Below, in pieces: positions 8,168 through 17,629 of a DNA stretch of 64,000 nucleotides. Under the pieces are notes generated by a model, which worked only from the letters and a program-made list of their open reading frames with translations, did no database searches and was not told the DNA's origin. Position numbers and translations under genes: made by a program. This DNA is from Gracilimonas sediminicola (GTDB lineage: Bacteria; Bacteroidota; Rhodothermia; Balneolales; Balneolaceae): positions 62,001 to 126,000 of the forward strand of contig NZ_JANDBC010000003.1 of assembly GCF_024320785.1 (NCBI RefSeq). Reading direction: 5' to 3'. How positions within the stretch are numbered: the first letter of the stretch is position 1; each line of letters starts with the position of its first letter.

Positions 8168-10921
8168 ATGTACTTCAGTACAACCGATGATGGAATCGAA
8201 CTTGAAAAAATCCAGAATGACCTCACGTATTTACATAATTGTTATGTAGAAATGCTCCGGGATATCGGGGAAGAGCAGGTAGCCAATGCCATTGAAGAAG
8301 GGCATCATTCAAAGTCAGATTCTGAAAAGATAAGCAAGGCATTCTCACTGTACTTTCAGTTCATCACCATTGTAGAGGAAAATGCAGCCGTGCAATTGCG
8401 CAGGAAACTGGAAGATGAATATGGACTGGATCGTATCTCAGGTCTTTGGGGTAAGACATTACAGGACCTTAGTGATCAGAAAATCCCTGAAACTGACATT
8501 CTGAACAAACTCCCAGATATCAAGGTTGAACCGGTACTGACGGCTCACCCAACCGAATCAAAACGCTCTACCGTCATCGATCAGCTAAGGTCTGTGTACC
8601 TGTTGATGGTAAGGCGTGAAAATGAAATGTGGACGACAATTGAAAAGGAGCAGATCCGGGATGAGATCATGACCGCTATGCAGCGTCTATGGAATACCGG
8701 GCAGGTGTTTCTGCATAAGCCCTCCATTCAGGATGAGCTCACCAATATCATGCACTACCTGACCAATGTATTCCCTAAAGTGCTCCCGATGCTTGATCAG
8801 CGACTGAGAGAGGCCTGGGAAAATGCCGGTTTCAATACTGAGCTTCTGGATGATTATCGAAAGTTTCCCAAAATGAGTTTTGGTAACTGGGTGGGTGGCG
8901 ACCGTGATGGACATCCCTTCGTAACCGACCGGGTAACCCGCGAAACACTCTTGGGACTGAGAAAACAGGCTTTACATTTACTTAAAAATGACCTGTCAGG
9001 GCTGGCTAAAAAATTAAGTATTTCATCATTTGAAGTTGAGACACCGGCCATGCTTTCGGCCCGACTTAACGAAATGAAAGTAAGAGGAGGAGAAGCAGCA
9101 ATACAGGCCCTTGAACGGAATATTGATGAGCCATGGCGCCAATATTTGAATCTGATGCAGGTCTTACTTCCCTTGCAGGAGAATGATGAACCAGTAGAAA
9201 AGCCAGATGCGAAAAGATATTACACATCAGAGAAGGAGGTGCTTTCAGACCTCGATATCCTCATTAAGTCCTTACATGAGATCAATGCCGGGCGTATCAT
9301 AAAAAGTGATGTGGAGCCCATTGCCCGGAAAGCAGCTACCTTTGGGTTTCATCTGGCAGCGGTGGATATCAGGCAAAACAGCCAATTTCACGATAATGCC
9401 ATGGCTCAGCTACTTAAAGCCTCCGGTATTGAAGACGGAGAGAATTTTGCAAGCTGGAGTGAGGAAAAAAGAGTGGATTTCCTGAATGCTGAACTCCAAA
9501 GTTCACGTCCTTTTGTTCGCCATCGGCAGGGATTAGGTACAGAAGCGGATGCCGTACTTGCTTGCTACCATGTGGTAAATAAGCACATCAATAGATATGG
9601 AACCAATGGAATTGGATCCTTTATCGTAAGCATGACCAGAAGTTTGTCGGATCTGTTGGTGGTATACGCCCTTTGCCGTGAAGCCGGCCTCATGGAGCTG
9701 ACTGATGAAGGCATGGCCTGCAAGGTGCCGGTGGTTCCATTACTTGAAACGATAGAAGACCTGGAAGAAGGGCCTGATATCCTGGACGCTTTTTTGAAGC
9801 ATCCGGTCACACAGCGCAGCATTACCTACCGGCAGGAACGTGATAATTCCGACAGGTATCAGCAGGTGATGGTTGGGTACAGTGACAGTAACAAAGATGG
9901 AGGTATCTTCGCCAGTCTTTGGAGCCTGAATCAGGCGCAGCTCAAATTATCAGCGGTAGGTGAGAAGCATGATATCCGAATTCGATACTTTCATGGTCGT
10001 GGCGGAACCATAAGCCGCGGGGCAGGGCCAACTCACCGTTTTATTGCGGGACTTCCATCTGGTACGGTTCAGGGAGATATGAGGCTGACCGAACAGGGGG
10101 AAATGATCTCTCAGAAATATGCCAATACCGTCACTGCCTTGTATAACCTGGAGTTGTTGCAGGCAGGAACGGCTTCACACACCCTGAGCAAAGACAGCGG
10201 AAAAGACCTTCAAAGCGATCTTCAGCCAATAGTGAACAAACTGTATGACTACAGCCTTGAAAGCTATCAGTCTCTGGTGCATTCGGATGAGTTTGTTCAA
10301 TTCTTTTCGCAGGCAACGCCCATTGATGTCATTGAATCCAGCAGCATCGGATCAAGGCCGGCCCGCAGAACAGGTAAGCGTTCCTTTGGCGATCTTCGCG
10401 CCATTCCATGGGTATTCAGCTGGAGCCAGGCTCGGTTCTTCCTGACCGGATGGTATGGGGTTGGTTCAGCCCTGCAGCGACTTCGGGATGAAGATCCGGA
10501 AGCATTTTCTGAGCTGAGCAAGGAAGCGGTCAATTTCATGCCTTTCCGGTATATCATTACCAATGCATCCTCGGCAATTGCTCTCACGGATACGGAGATT
10601 ATGAAGGAATATGCTTCGTTGGTTGAAGATCAGGCTCTCGCAGAAAAATACCTGAATGATATAGAAGCTGAGTTCAACAGAACAAGGGAGATGCTGGAGC
10701 TTCTTTACGGTCACAACCTGAGTGAACGGCGACCTCGTATGTATAAAATGATCGAGTTCCGATCCAGGAGGTTAAAGCCATTGCATCAGCTGCAGATCGA
10801 GCAGCTTAAAACATGGCGTGGATTGAAAGCGTCCGGAAAGGAGAAGGAAGCGGCAGAACAACTGCCTGAGATGCTCCTGGTTCTGAATGCCATCGCCAGT
10901 GGCTTGGGCACAACAGGTTGA
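8168..10921 (+). CDS. ppc: Phosphoenolpyruvate carboxylase
   Basis: PEP carboxylase fixes bicarbonate onto phosphoenolpyruvate to give oxaloacetate, replenishing the TCA cycle or feeding the reductive branch to succinate. All landmark motifs are present in order: VLTAHPTESKRST with the catalytic His near residue 127, GGDRDGHPFVT, GYSDSNKDGG, the Gly-rich loop FHGRGGTISRGAGPT near 608, and LTEQGEMISQKYAN. The 917-residue length is slightly above the E. coli enzyme (883). The C-terminus ends GLGTTG in place of the usual NTG/RNTG, with the final Gly kept. Lying directly upstream of an OFA transporter and pflBA, it suggests a coordinated fermentative or anaplerotic block. Confidence 0.96.
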   Translation: MYFSTTDDGIELEKIQNDLTYLHNCYVEMLRDIGEEQVANAIEEGHHSKSDSEKISKAFSLYFQFITIVEENAAVQLRRKLEDEYGLDRISGLWGKTLQDLSDQKIPETDILNKLPDIKVEPVLTAHPTESKRSTVIDQLRSVYLLMVRRENEMWTTIEKEQIRDEIMTAMQRLWNTGQVFLHKPSIQDELTNIMHYLTNVFPKVLPMLDQRLREAWENAGFNTELLDDYRKFPKMSFGNWVGGDRDGHPFVTDRVTRETLLGLRKQALHLLKNDLSGLAKKLSISSFEVETPAMLSARLNEMKVRGGEAAIQALERNIDEPWRQYLNLMQVLLPLQENDEPVEKPDAKRYYTSEKEVLSDLDILIKSLHEINAGRIIKSDVEPIARKAATFGFHLAAVDIRQNSQFHDNAMAQLLKASGIEDGENFASWSEEKRVDFLNAELQSSRPFVRHRQGLGTEADAVLACYHVVNKHINRYGTNGIGSFIVSMTRSLSDLLVVYALCREAGLMELTDEGMACKVPVVPLLETIEDLEEGPDILDAFLKHPVTQRSITYRQERDNSDRYQQVMVGYSDSNKDGGIFASLWSLNQAQLKLSAVGEKHDIRIRYFHGRGGTISRGAGPTHRFIAGLPSGTVQGDMRLTEQGEMISQKYANTVTALYNLELLQAGTASHTLSKDSGKDLQSDLQPIVNKLYDYSLESYQSLVHSDEFVQFFSQATPIDVIESSSIGSRPARRTGKRSFGDLRAIPWVFSWSQARFFLTGWYGVGSALQRLRDEDPEAFSELSKEAVNFMPFRYIITNASSAIALTDTEIMKEYASLVEDQALAEKYLNDIEAEFNRTREMLELLYGHNLSERRPRMYKMIEFRSRRLKPLHQLQIEQLKTWRGLKASGKEKEAAEQLPEMLLVLNAIASGLGTTG

Positions 10922-10985
10922 TCCAATAGGGGAGGTTTCATTTGCCGATACGCAGGCTTTTGATATGGGTATGCTTTGGTAACAT

Positions 10986-10998
10986 TATGTTTCTCAAA
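10986..10998. promoter_or_regulatory. Candidate operator shared with pflB region (TAACA-N3-TGTT)
   Basis: About 110 bp upstream of the OFA transporter lies AACATTATGTT, part of a TAACA-N3-TGTTT element. The same half-sites in the same spacing recur as a perfect 7-3-7 palindrome upstream of pflB (12666-12682), so both genes may answer to one regulator. The match here is imperfect at its outer bases, so confidence is low. Confidence 0.3.
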
Positions 10999-11095
10999 TT
11001 ATGAGCATTCCCTTCATCAATATTTCATATCGCTCTCTTACTCTTAGCGACACCGTCATCAAGAGGTGATCCTAAAGATAACAGATCGATAAATT

Positions 11096-12574
11096 ATGAA
11101 AAATCGCTGGCTCATTGCGGCTTCGGCTGTCGGTATTCACATCTCAATTGGTTCAGTATATGCCTACAGTGCATGGAAGATGCCCTTAGAAAACACCTTC
11201 GGCTGGTCTACCACCAGTACTTCCATTGCATTCAGTATTGCGATCTTCTTTCTGGGAATATCAGCAGCAAGCCTGGGGCGTATCATTGAGATCCATGGCC
11301 CATCAAAAGGAGGGCTGCTTTCCACTTTATTCTTTACCGTGGGATTGTTTGGCTCTGCTTTAGCAGTCTATTTGGAAAGCATTTGGTTGTTCTACCTGTT
11401 CTTTGGAGTGATCAGCGGAGTCGGATTGGGCCTTGGCTATATTTCTCCGGTTTCTACTCTGGTGAAATGGTTCCCGGATCGTCGGGGTCTGGCAACCGGG
11501 TTGGCCATCATGGGCTTTGGATTTGGCGGACTGGTATGTGCCCATCTGATCGATGTGTTTAATCCACCTCAATCTGAAATAGTACTGCCTGTAGAAGTAA
11601 CGGCCAAAGAATATATGGAATTGCAATCGGCAGACCCGGAGCAGGCAGAAGTATTGATGGCTGGAGTACCAGATTTCTATGACTTTAAGGCCAATGAGTC
11701 TGAACTCATGAGAATGGAAACTGAAAATATGCAGGAAAGTACAGCCTACAAAAATCTTGAGTCAACCATTGCGCCATTTCGAACGGTTGTGTTGTATGAT
11801 AAATCTGCAATAGCCACAGCATTTATTGGCCTTGGCATCATTTACCTACTGGTCATGTTACCCAGTGCTTTATACATCGCCCCGCCACCGTCCGGTTATG
11901 GTGAAGAGTTTGAAAGCCAGGCCAAGAACTCTGCGAGTAAAAAATTAATGAACGTACCGGATGTAACAGCTTTTGAAGCTCTAAAAACACCGGGGTTTTA
12001 TGGGCTTTGGATTATGTTATTCATCAATGTGTCGTGTGGGATCGCGGTGATAGCAACAGCTAAAAAAATGGGCTACGAAATGGTTCGCCTTTCAGTGGAA
12101 ATGTCCAGCTTACTGGTAATGGGTATCTCCTTGTTTAATGGCATCGGGCGAATAGTATGGGCTTCACTTTCCGATTACATTGGAAGAACCAATACCTATG
12201 TGGCCTTTTTTGCAATACAGATGATCGCCTTTCCACTGCTTGCCAATCTTACTACTCAACCCATACTGTTCATGATCGTTACTTTCGTGATCCTGACATG
12301 TTACGGCGGAGGGTTTGCCAGTATTCCGGCATACATAAGTGACCTGTTTGGTTTGAAGGAAATGCCTACTATTCACGGTTTCATTTTGACAGCCTGGTCA
12401 CTGGCAGGTATTGTCGGTCCTCTTCTCAATGCCTACGTATATGAGCAAACCAAGAGCTACCAGCAAAGTCTCTACATTTTTGGTGGAGCTTTTGTATTGG
12501 CACTGGTGGTTTCATTGCTCATGAAGATCGAGATGCGCCGGGTTCAGGAGCTTGCTGTTTCACAAAATGGTTAG
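11096..12574 (+). CDS. MFS transporter, OFA (oxalate/formate antiporter) family
   Basis: A 492-residue major facilitator protein. The N-terminus [27 protein letters not shown] is the signature opening of the OFA family (oxalate/formate antiporter relatives), and [21 protein letters not shown] is the TM4-TM5 loop typical of it. About twelve membrane helices can be drawn. An unusually long, charged, Glu/Met-rich extracytoplasmic segment of about 90 residues (near 150-240) interrupts the first half, where classical members have a short loop. Its place between ppc and pflB suggests export or exchange of formate or another carboxylate made by the fermentative enzymes; the substrate itself is inferred from context. 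Confidence 0.85.
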   Translation: MKNRWLIAASAVGIHISIGSVYAYSAWKMPLENTFGWSTTSTSIAFSIAIFFLGISAASLGRIIEIHGPSKGGLLSTLFFTVGLFGSALAVYLESIWLFYLFFGVISGVGLGLGYISPVSTLVKWFPDRRGLATGLAIMGFGFGGLVCAHLIDVFNPPQSEIVLPVEVTAKEYMELQSADPEQAEVLMAGVPDFYDFKANESELMRMETENMQESTAYKNLESTIAPFRTVVLYDKSAIATAFIGLGIIYLLVMLPSALYIAPPPSGYGEEFESQAKNSASKKLMNVPDVTAFEALKTPGFYGLWIMLFINVSCGIAVIATAKKMGYEMVRLSVEMSSLLVMGISLFNGIGRIVWASLSDYIGRTNTYVAFFAIQMIAFPLLANLTTQPILFMIVTFVILTCYGGGFASIPAYISDLFGLKEMPTIHGFILTAWSLAGIVGPLLNAYVYEQTKSYQQSLYIFGGAFVLALVVSLLMKIEMRRVQELAVSQNG

Positions 12575-12638
12575 GAAGTAGTTACTCCATAGGGTGATTT
12601 AGTACATGAGATACCTGGTGTTGAGAACCAGACTTGCA

Positions 12639-12652
12639 TGGAAGCGCTTCCA
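12639..12652. promoter_or_regulatory. LacI-family-like operator palindrome upstream of pflB
   Basis: TGGAAGCGCTTCCA is a perfect 14-bp palindrome with a central CG step. It matches the LacI/CcpA operator pattern (TGNAANCGNTNNCA) at all fixed positions. This suggests a sugar-responsive LacI-family regulator of pflB, but no such regulator is encoded in the window. Confidence 0.5.
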
Positions 12653-12665
12653 ATCTTAAGTCAAT

Positions 12666-12682
12666 ATTAACAGAATGTTAAT
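12666..12682. promoter_or_regulatory. Perfect 7-3-7 palindrome upstream of pflB
   Basis: ATTAACA, three bases, then TGTTAAT. The arrangement is a perfect inverted repeat with odd spacing and resembles a dimeric regulator site. A degenerate version lies upstream of the neighbouring OFA transporter. Confidence 0.45.
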
Positions 12683-12890
12683 TCCGCTAAAAACTCGTTA
12701 AAACGGCAAAAAATTAACGGTCTCTTCACAATTGGGAGATACATTTCTCCCGACCGAAAAGGTGATCATGGAGATACAGAATACATCAGGTAGGTCTCCA
12801 CAACAGCATTGCTTCGGTTAATTCAGTGCCGCCAGAAATATGTTGGCATTGGGTACTTCAAAAAACCGTTCTAAACCAAGAGTTAATCTT

Positions 12891-15167
12891 ATGAAAGCGA
12901 CCGACAAAAACACTTCTCTACCGTTTTTAACAGATGACACCCCTTTGTGCTATCGTAATTTTACGGCGGGAAAGTGGAATACAGAAATAGAAGTCAGAGA
13001 TTTTATCCAGAAAAACTATATCCCTTACCTGGGAGATGCATCCTTTTTGAGCGGTCCAACCGATACCACTCAGCTGTTGTGGCAGCAGGTGATGAATTTG
13101 ATGATCAAGGAACAAAAAGAAGGGGTGCTGGATGCCGATACTGAATTGGTGTCATCCATCATATCTCATGGGCCGGGATACATAGACAAAGACCTTGAGC
13201 GCATTGTAGGCCTTCAAACCGATGCCCCTTTAAAACGATCTATGATGCCGTTCGGTGGTGTAAGAATGGCCAGAAAGGCATTGGAAAGCCACGGTTTTAG
13301 CTTCTCTGAAAAAACACAGGAAGCATTTGATGCCATACGTAAAACACACAATGATGGCGTATTTGATGGTTACACATCAGAGATAAGAAGCTGCCGATCT
13401 TCCGGTATCATCACCGGTCTGCCTGATTCGTATGCACGAGGCCGTATCATCGGAGATTACAGAAGGGTTGCTCTTTACGGCATTGACCGCTTAATTGAGG
13501 ACAAGATCGAGCAGCTGGATTCTCTTGAAGTCACAAACATTCAGGAAGAAACCATCCGCCTGCGTGAGGAAATTAATGAGCAGATCCGCTCATTAAACGA
13601 ACTCAAGGAGATGGCTTCCGGCTACGGCTTTGATATCTCCAAGCCGGCCACAAATGCTACCGAGGCGGTTCAGTGGTTATACTTCGGGTACCTGGCGGCA
13701 GTGAAAGAGCAAAATGGAGCAGCCATGTCTTTCGGCCGGGTCTCAACCTTCCTCGATATCTATATTGAACGCGACCTGGAAGAAGAAGTGCTTACTGAGC
13801 CCGAAGCTCAGGAACTGATCGACCACCTGGTGATGAAACTTCGTATGGTGCGGTTCATGCGTCCACCAGAGTATGATGAGTTATTTTCCGGCGACCCAAC
13901 CTGGGTAACCGAAGTGATAGGCGGTATGGGTATTGATGGCCGAACTATGGTTTCCAAAACCTCTTTCCGCTTCCTCCAAACCCTCCATAACTTGGGGCCT
14001 GCTCCAGAACCGAACCTGACGGTACTTTGGTCAGAAAATCTACCGGAGGGATTCAAGCAATTCTGTGTGGATACTTCTATCAAGACGTCTTCATTACAGT
14101 ATGAGAATGATGACCTGATGCGTGATTACTGGGGAGATGATTATGGCATCGCATGCTGTGTGTCTGCCATGAAGATCGGTAAGCAAATGCAGTTCTTCGG
14201 TGCACGAGCCAACCTGGCCAAGACCCTCTTGTATGCCATAAACGGTGGTAAAGATGAGGTGAGCGGTGAGCAGATAGGCCCGGAACTTGCTCCTATCACA
14301 GGCGATACGCTTACATATGATGAGTTAATGCCCAAGTTTGATGCAATGATGGACTGGCTGGCTGCCACGTATATGAATGCATTGAATGTGATCCACTTTA
14401 TGCACGATAAATACTACTACGAACGCCTGGAGATGGCCCTGCACGACCGGGATGTATTCCGGACCATGGCCTGTGGTATTGCTGGACTCTCAGTTGTAGC
14501 CGATTCATTGAGTGCTGCCAGGTATGCAAACGTTAAGATCCTTCGTGATGAACGGGGATTGGCTACTGATTTCGAAACGACCGGTGAATTCCCGGTATTC
14601 GGAAATGATGACGACCGGGTAGATAACATAGCCCGCGACTTGGTGAAAACATTCATGAATAAGCTGAAGCAACAGCCTGCTTATCGTGATTCTGTACCAA
14701 CACAATCTATTCTTACGATTACCTCGAACGTGGTGTACGGCAACAAGACCGGAAACACACCCGATGGCCGTAAGAAAGGGGAGCCGTTTGGACCGGGTGC
14801 CAACCCAATGCACGGCCGTGATAAGAACGGTGCTGTGGCAAGCATGCGTTCAGTGGCTAAGTTGCCTTACGAATACGCTCAGGATGGGATTTCCTATACA
14901 TTCTCTATTGTACCGGGAGCCCTTGGCAGAACGGATGAAGACAGGGTGGAAAACATGGTAAACCTGCTGGACGGATACTTTAAGGAAGGCGGCCACCATG
15001 TCAACGTGAATGTATTTGACCGCGATACGCTGGTGGATGCGATGGATCATCCTGAAAAATATCCTCAACTCACGATTCGCGTGTCAGGCTACGCAGTTAA
15101 TTTCAATAAGCTGACCAAAGAACAGCAAATGGATGTGATCACAAGAACCTTCCATGAAAGGAACTGA
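12891..15167 (+). CDS. pflB: Formate C-acetyltransferase (pyruvate formate-lyase)
   Basis: PflB is a glycyl-radical enzyme that converts pyruvate and CoA to acetyl-CoA and formate without oxygen. The catalytic Cys pair is seen in [14 protein letters not shown] and the C-terminal glycyl-radical loop in [13 protein letters not shown]. The frame is open from an ATG at 12840, but starting at the ATG at 12891 gives 758 residues, Cys422-Cys423 and Gly733, almost identical to the E. coli numbering (760, 418-419, 734), so the inner start is preferred. Downstream, after a strong hairpin, comes its activase pflA. The enzyme is oxygen-labile, so its presence predicts life with at least periodic anoxia. 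Confidence 0.95.
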   Translation: MKATDKNTSLPFLTDDTPLCYRNFTAGKWNTEIEVRDFIQKNYIPYLGDASFLSGPTDTTQLLWQQVMNLMIKEQKEGVLDADTELVSSIISHGPGYIDKDLERIVGLQTDAPLKRSMMPFGGVRMARKALESHGFSFSEKTQEAFDAIRKTHNDGVFDGYTSEIRSCRSSGIITGLPDSYARGRIIGDYRRVALYGIDRLIEDKIEQLDSLEVTNIQEETIRLREEINEQIRSLNELKEMASGYGFDISKPATNATEAVQWLYFGYLAAVKEQNGAAMSFGRVSTFLDIYIERDLEEEVLTEPEAQELIDHLVMKLRMVRFMRPPEYDELFSGDPTWVTEVIGGMGIDGRTMVSKTSFRFLQTLHNLGPAPEPNLTVLWSENLPEGFKQFCVDTSIKTSSLQYENDDLMRDYWGDDYGIACCVSAMKIGKQMQFFGARANLAKTLLYAINGGKDEVSGEQIGPELAPITGDTLTYDELMPKFDAMMDWLAATYMNALNVIHFMHDKYYYERLEMALHDRDVFRTMACGIAGLSVVADSLSAARYANVKILRDERGLATDFETTGEFPVFGNDDDRVDNIARDLVKTFMNKLKQQPAYRDSVPTQSILTITSNVVYGNKTGNTPDGRKKGEPFGPGANPMHGRDKNGAVASMRSVAKLPYEYAQDGISYTFSIVPGALGRTDEDRVENMVNLLDGYFKEGGHHVNVNVFDRDTLVDAMDHPEKYPQLTIRVSGYAVNFNKLTKEQQMDVITRTFHERN

Positions 15168-15212
15168 CAACAACCGACCGTAAATCATATATATCATTGA
15201 AGTAGCAGCAGG

Positions 15213-15248
15213 AAAGGAGTACTGACCACAAAATCAGTACTCCTTTTT
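15213..15248 (+). terminator. Strong intrinsic terminator between pflB and pflA
   Basis: A perfect 13-bp stem, AAAGGAGTACTGA (15213-15225) pairing with 15234-15246 across an 8-base loop, is followed by a short T run. It lies 45 bp after the pflB stop and only 18 bp before the pflA start, so it would end most pflB transcripts and reduce pflA expression relative to pflB. Confidence 0.85.
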
Positions 15249-15265
15249 AAAAAGAGGAAACGAGA

Positions 15266-16000
15266 ATGGAAAATGTAACCGGATATCTGCACTCTGTAGA
15301 AACAGCCGGAACCCTGGACGGCCCCGGAATACGACGGGTAATATTTTTGAATGGGTGTCCACTAAAGTGTGTGTACTGCCATAACCCGGATAGCAGGCGA
15401 TACAAAGGAGGCATAAGAACAGATGCTTTCACTGAACTGCGGGGTATTGCAAGGCAAAAAGAGATGCTTTTATCTATGAAGGGCGGCGTGACGCTCTCGG
15501 GTGGTGAACCGCTTTGGCAACCGGACTTTGTAAAGGCCATCTTCGAAGGATCCAAAATGATGGGATTGCACACTGCCTTGGATACATCAGGGTTTGTAGG
15601 CCATAAAGCAGATGATGAACTATTGTCGCTGACCGATCTGGTACTCCTCGATATCAAACACTTCGACCCGGAAGGGTATAAAAAAGTAACCGGTGTCAAT
15701 TTACAACCCACTCTCGATTTTGCAGAGCGGCTGGCAGCCATGAATAAGCCGGTATGGCTACGTTTTGTTCTTGTGCCGGGCTACACGGACGATATGAATG
15801 CCATAGCGAAAATGGCCAAATATGCCCGTCATTTAGGAAACGTGGAACGGGTGGAGGTGCTGCCTTTCCATAAAATGGGGGAATACAAATGGGAAGCTTT
15901 GAACATGGATTATGAGTTATTCGATACTGATGAACCATGTGCAGCTCTTATTTCAGAGACCAAAACATATTTCAATAGGGAAGGTATTCCGGTGTTTTAG
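15266..16000 (+). CDS. pflA: Pyruvate formate-lyase activating enzyme
   Basis: A 244-residue radical SAM protein that installs the glycyl radical on PflB using reduced 4Fe-4S cluster and S-adenosylmethionine. The cluster motif CPLKCVYCHNPD (C-x3-C-x2-C) is near residue 29, and the following TLSGGEPLWQPDFVKAIF is the radical SAM glycine-rich SAM contact (GGEP). DIKHFDPEGYKKVTG and WLRFVLVPGYTDD are typical of PFL activases. The start is supported by GAGG upstream of the ATG. Its reading depends on transcription passing the terminator just upstream or on an internal promoter, fitting the need for far less activase than lyase. Confidence 0.95.
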   Translation: MENVTGYLHSVETAGTLDGPGIRRVIFLNGCPLKCVYCHNPDSRRYKGGIRTDAFTELRGIARQKEMLLSMKGGVTLSGGEPLWQPDFVKAIFEGSKMMGLHTALDTSGFVGHKADDELLSLTDLVLLDIKHFDPEGYKKVTGVNLQPTLDFAERLAAMNKPVWLRFVLVPGYTDDMNAIAKMAKYARHLGNVERVEVLPFHKMGEYKWEALNMDYELFDTDEPCAALISETKTYFNREGIPVF

Positions 16001-16065
16001 GGAACCTGATGCTAAACTAACTTATAGCTCGTTCTGTAGCTCAGCATCAGAATGGAAACAGCCAC

Positions 16066-16554
16066 TCATAATCTCTTTTGCCAATACCCCACATCCAGCC
16101 ATTGGCCGAATTTGAAGCCGATTTCTTTGAAGTGTGCCACTTTCTCCATCCCAAACTTTTCGTGGAGGGCGATGCTGGCATCATTCGGTAAGGTGATGCC
16201 AGCTATGGCCAGATGAATATCCTTTTTCTGAAGTTCGGTGAATAAAGCCTGGTAGAGTTTGGTTCCCCAGCCATTTCCGTGACGGTTATGGTCCACATAT
16301 ACCGATATCTCCACCGAATGCCGGTATGCTGATCGCTCTTTCCATTTGGTGGCGTATGCATAACCCGCGATTTCGTTTTGATATTCAGCGACCAGCCAGG
16401 GGAGTCCGGCTGATTCTACTTTTTGTATTCGGGACTGAATGTCATTTTCGGTTATCTCAGCTTCTTCAAAAGTGACGGATGTCTCCCGGATGTAGTAGTT
16501 GTAGATGTTCTTGATATCAGGGATGTCTTTGGGCTGAACGGGGCGGATCATCAT
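16066..16554 (-). CDS. GNAT N-acetyltransferase, phosphinothricin acetyltransferase-like
   Basis: A 162-residue GCN5-related acetyltransferase. It opens IRPVQPKDIPDIKNIYNYYI and has TSVTFEE, both diagnostic of the Pat/MnaT subgroup that acetylates phosphinothricin, methionine sulfoximine or related amino acids. The acetyl-CoA pyrophosphate loop is RHGNGWGTKL (a slightly altered Q/RxxGxG/A) and the C-terminal half has GMEKVAHFKEIGFKFGQWLDVGYWQK. The start codon overlaps the stop of the upstream amidohydrolase by one base (TAATG), so translation is coupled. The natural substrate is unknown. Confidence 0.88.
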   Translation of the reverse strand: MMIRPVQPKDIPDIKNIYNYYIRETSVTFEEAEITENDIQSRIQKVESAGLPWLVAEYQNEIAGYAYATKWKERSAYRHSVEISVYVDHNRHGNGWGTKLYQALFTELQKKDIHLAIAGITLPNDASIALHEKFGMEKVAHFKEIGFKFGQWLDVGYWQKRL

Positions 16555-17486
16555 TACTTTTCAGTTTCTCCGTGGTGTTTAGCTATCGTTTCCTCACTTA
16601 AATCAAAAAAACGGGCGGCATTATCATACAATATGTTGCGGCGTTGCTTATCAGACAAGAAGTCAATTTCATACAGACGTTTCATGATTAATCCGTAAGG
16701 GAGGTTGTCGGAGCCGAACATCAGGCGGTCTTCAAGCCCGACGTCAATAAAGCTTTTCAGGAGACGGGCATGAAGCTCCGCGGGCATTACGCTGTTCAGA
16801 ATACTCATATCGGTATATACATTGGGGTATTTCTTCATTAAGCGGATAGCCTGATCATGGAAGTTAATCTCACCGCCGTGCATAAGCCAAATTCTAAGAT
16901 TCGGATGTTTCTTTAATACAGGCTCCAATAGTAAGGGGTTTCCCATTTCTTCATCAAAATTCGGGCAGCATCCTTTCAGGCGGCGTTGTGGTGGCGGACC
17001 ATGACCGGCATGCACACCCACCGGAATCGAGAGTTCCTCAGCCATTTTGAAGTAAGGTTCCAGCCGTTCGTCAGAAGGGGCCATACCATAGTAAACATAC
17101 AGCATTTCTCCCATGGCACTCATGCGCCCTTCTTCATATTCTTTTCGCAACCAATCCGGGTCGGGCCAGCCGTCACCTTCCGGAAAGCAGGGATACATTC
17201 TCGGATACATGCCGTCGGTGCAGGGAAAGGAAGGCCCGATCTTAAATTTATGCGGAGTATTCGCTTTCCATGCTGCTGCAAGCTCCCGGTCGGCTCCTGA
17301 TAGCACAGCCAATACTACATGGTGGTCATCCATCTGCTGAAGCACTTGTTCCGCTGAGGCAGAATTTTCGTTTGTGGCATGCAGGTGTACATCGATGATG
17401 GGTTGGTGTTGCTTTGACTGTGCGACAGCAAATGCAGTGGAACAATATATCAGCAATGATATAAGCCCGAATGTTTTAGTGGTCAT
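16554..17486 (-). CDS. Exported amidohydrolase (amidohydrolase_2 type)
   Basis: A 310-residue protein with a cleavable signal peptide ending at about residue 22 (STAFAVAQ). The mature start carries the metal motif IIDVHLHATNE (HxH), later PVGVHAGHG, IWLMHGGE and LMFGSDNLPYG, which together supply the His and Asp ligands of an amidohydrolase-2 TIM barrel. The family includes decarboxylases, lactonases and hydrolases, and the substrate is not evident. A CCPNF segment and several Cys are present. Because it is exported, it acts in the periplasm. The gene is coupled to the downstream GNAT gene by a TAATG overlap. Confidence 0.82.
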   Translation of the reverse strand: MTTKTFGLISLLIYCSTAFAVAQSKQHQPIIDVHLHATNENSASAEQVLQQMDDHHVVLAVLSGADRELAAAWKANTPHKFKIGPSFPCTDGMYPRMYPCFPEGDGWPDPDWLRKEYEEGRMSAMGEMLYVYYGMAPSDERLEPYFKMAEELSIPVGVHAGHGPPPQRRLKGCCPNFDEEMGNPLLLEPVLKKHPNLRIWLMHGGEINFHDQAIRLMKKYPNVYTDMSILNSVMPAELHARLLKSFIDVGLEDRLMFGSDNLPYGLIMKRLYEIDFLSDKQRRNILYDNAARFFDLSEETIAKHHGETEK

Positions 17487-17629
17487 TTGTGAACCCTTGT
17501 TAGTTTGAAATGTTATAGCCCCGGTTTGGAAATCAGCTTCCGTGAAATAGCAAAATTAATTCTATACATACAAGAAGCAAAGGTCTCAGTCAGATGCATC
17601 CCAAAGGTATAATGGTTACCATTGCTTCC

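Larger units (their letters stand above)
12575..12890 (+). promoter_or_regulatory. Regulatory region upstream of pflB with several inverted repeats
   Basis: This 316-bp gene-free stretch is rich in dyad symmetry. In order it holds TGGAAGCGCTTCCA (12639-12652, perfect palindrome), ATTAACA-GAA-TGTTAAT (12666-12682), CGTTAA-N12-TTAACG (12696-12701 / 12714-12719) and GGGAGA-N6-TCTCCC (12734-12751). Four dyads in under 120 bp, just ahead of a classical anaerobic gene, indicate multi-input transcriptional control. No promoter core can be placed with confidence. Confidence 0.5.

Noticed and set aside
16006-16050. CTGATGCT / AGCATCAG inverted repeat as a terminator between pflA and the GNAT gene
   Set aside because: The spacer is about 29 bases and no T run follows on either strand, so termination is not supported.
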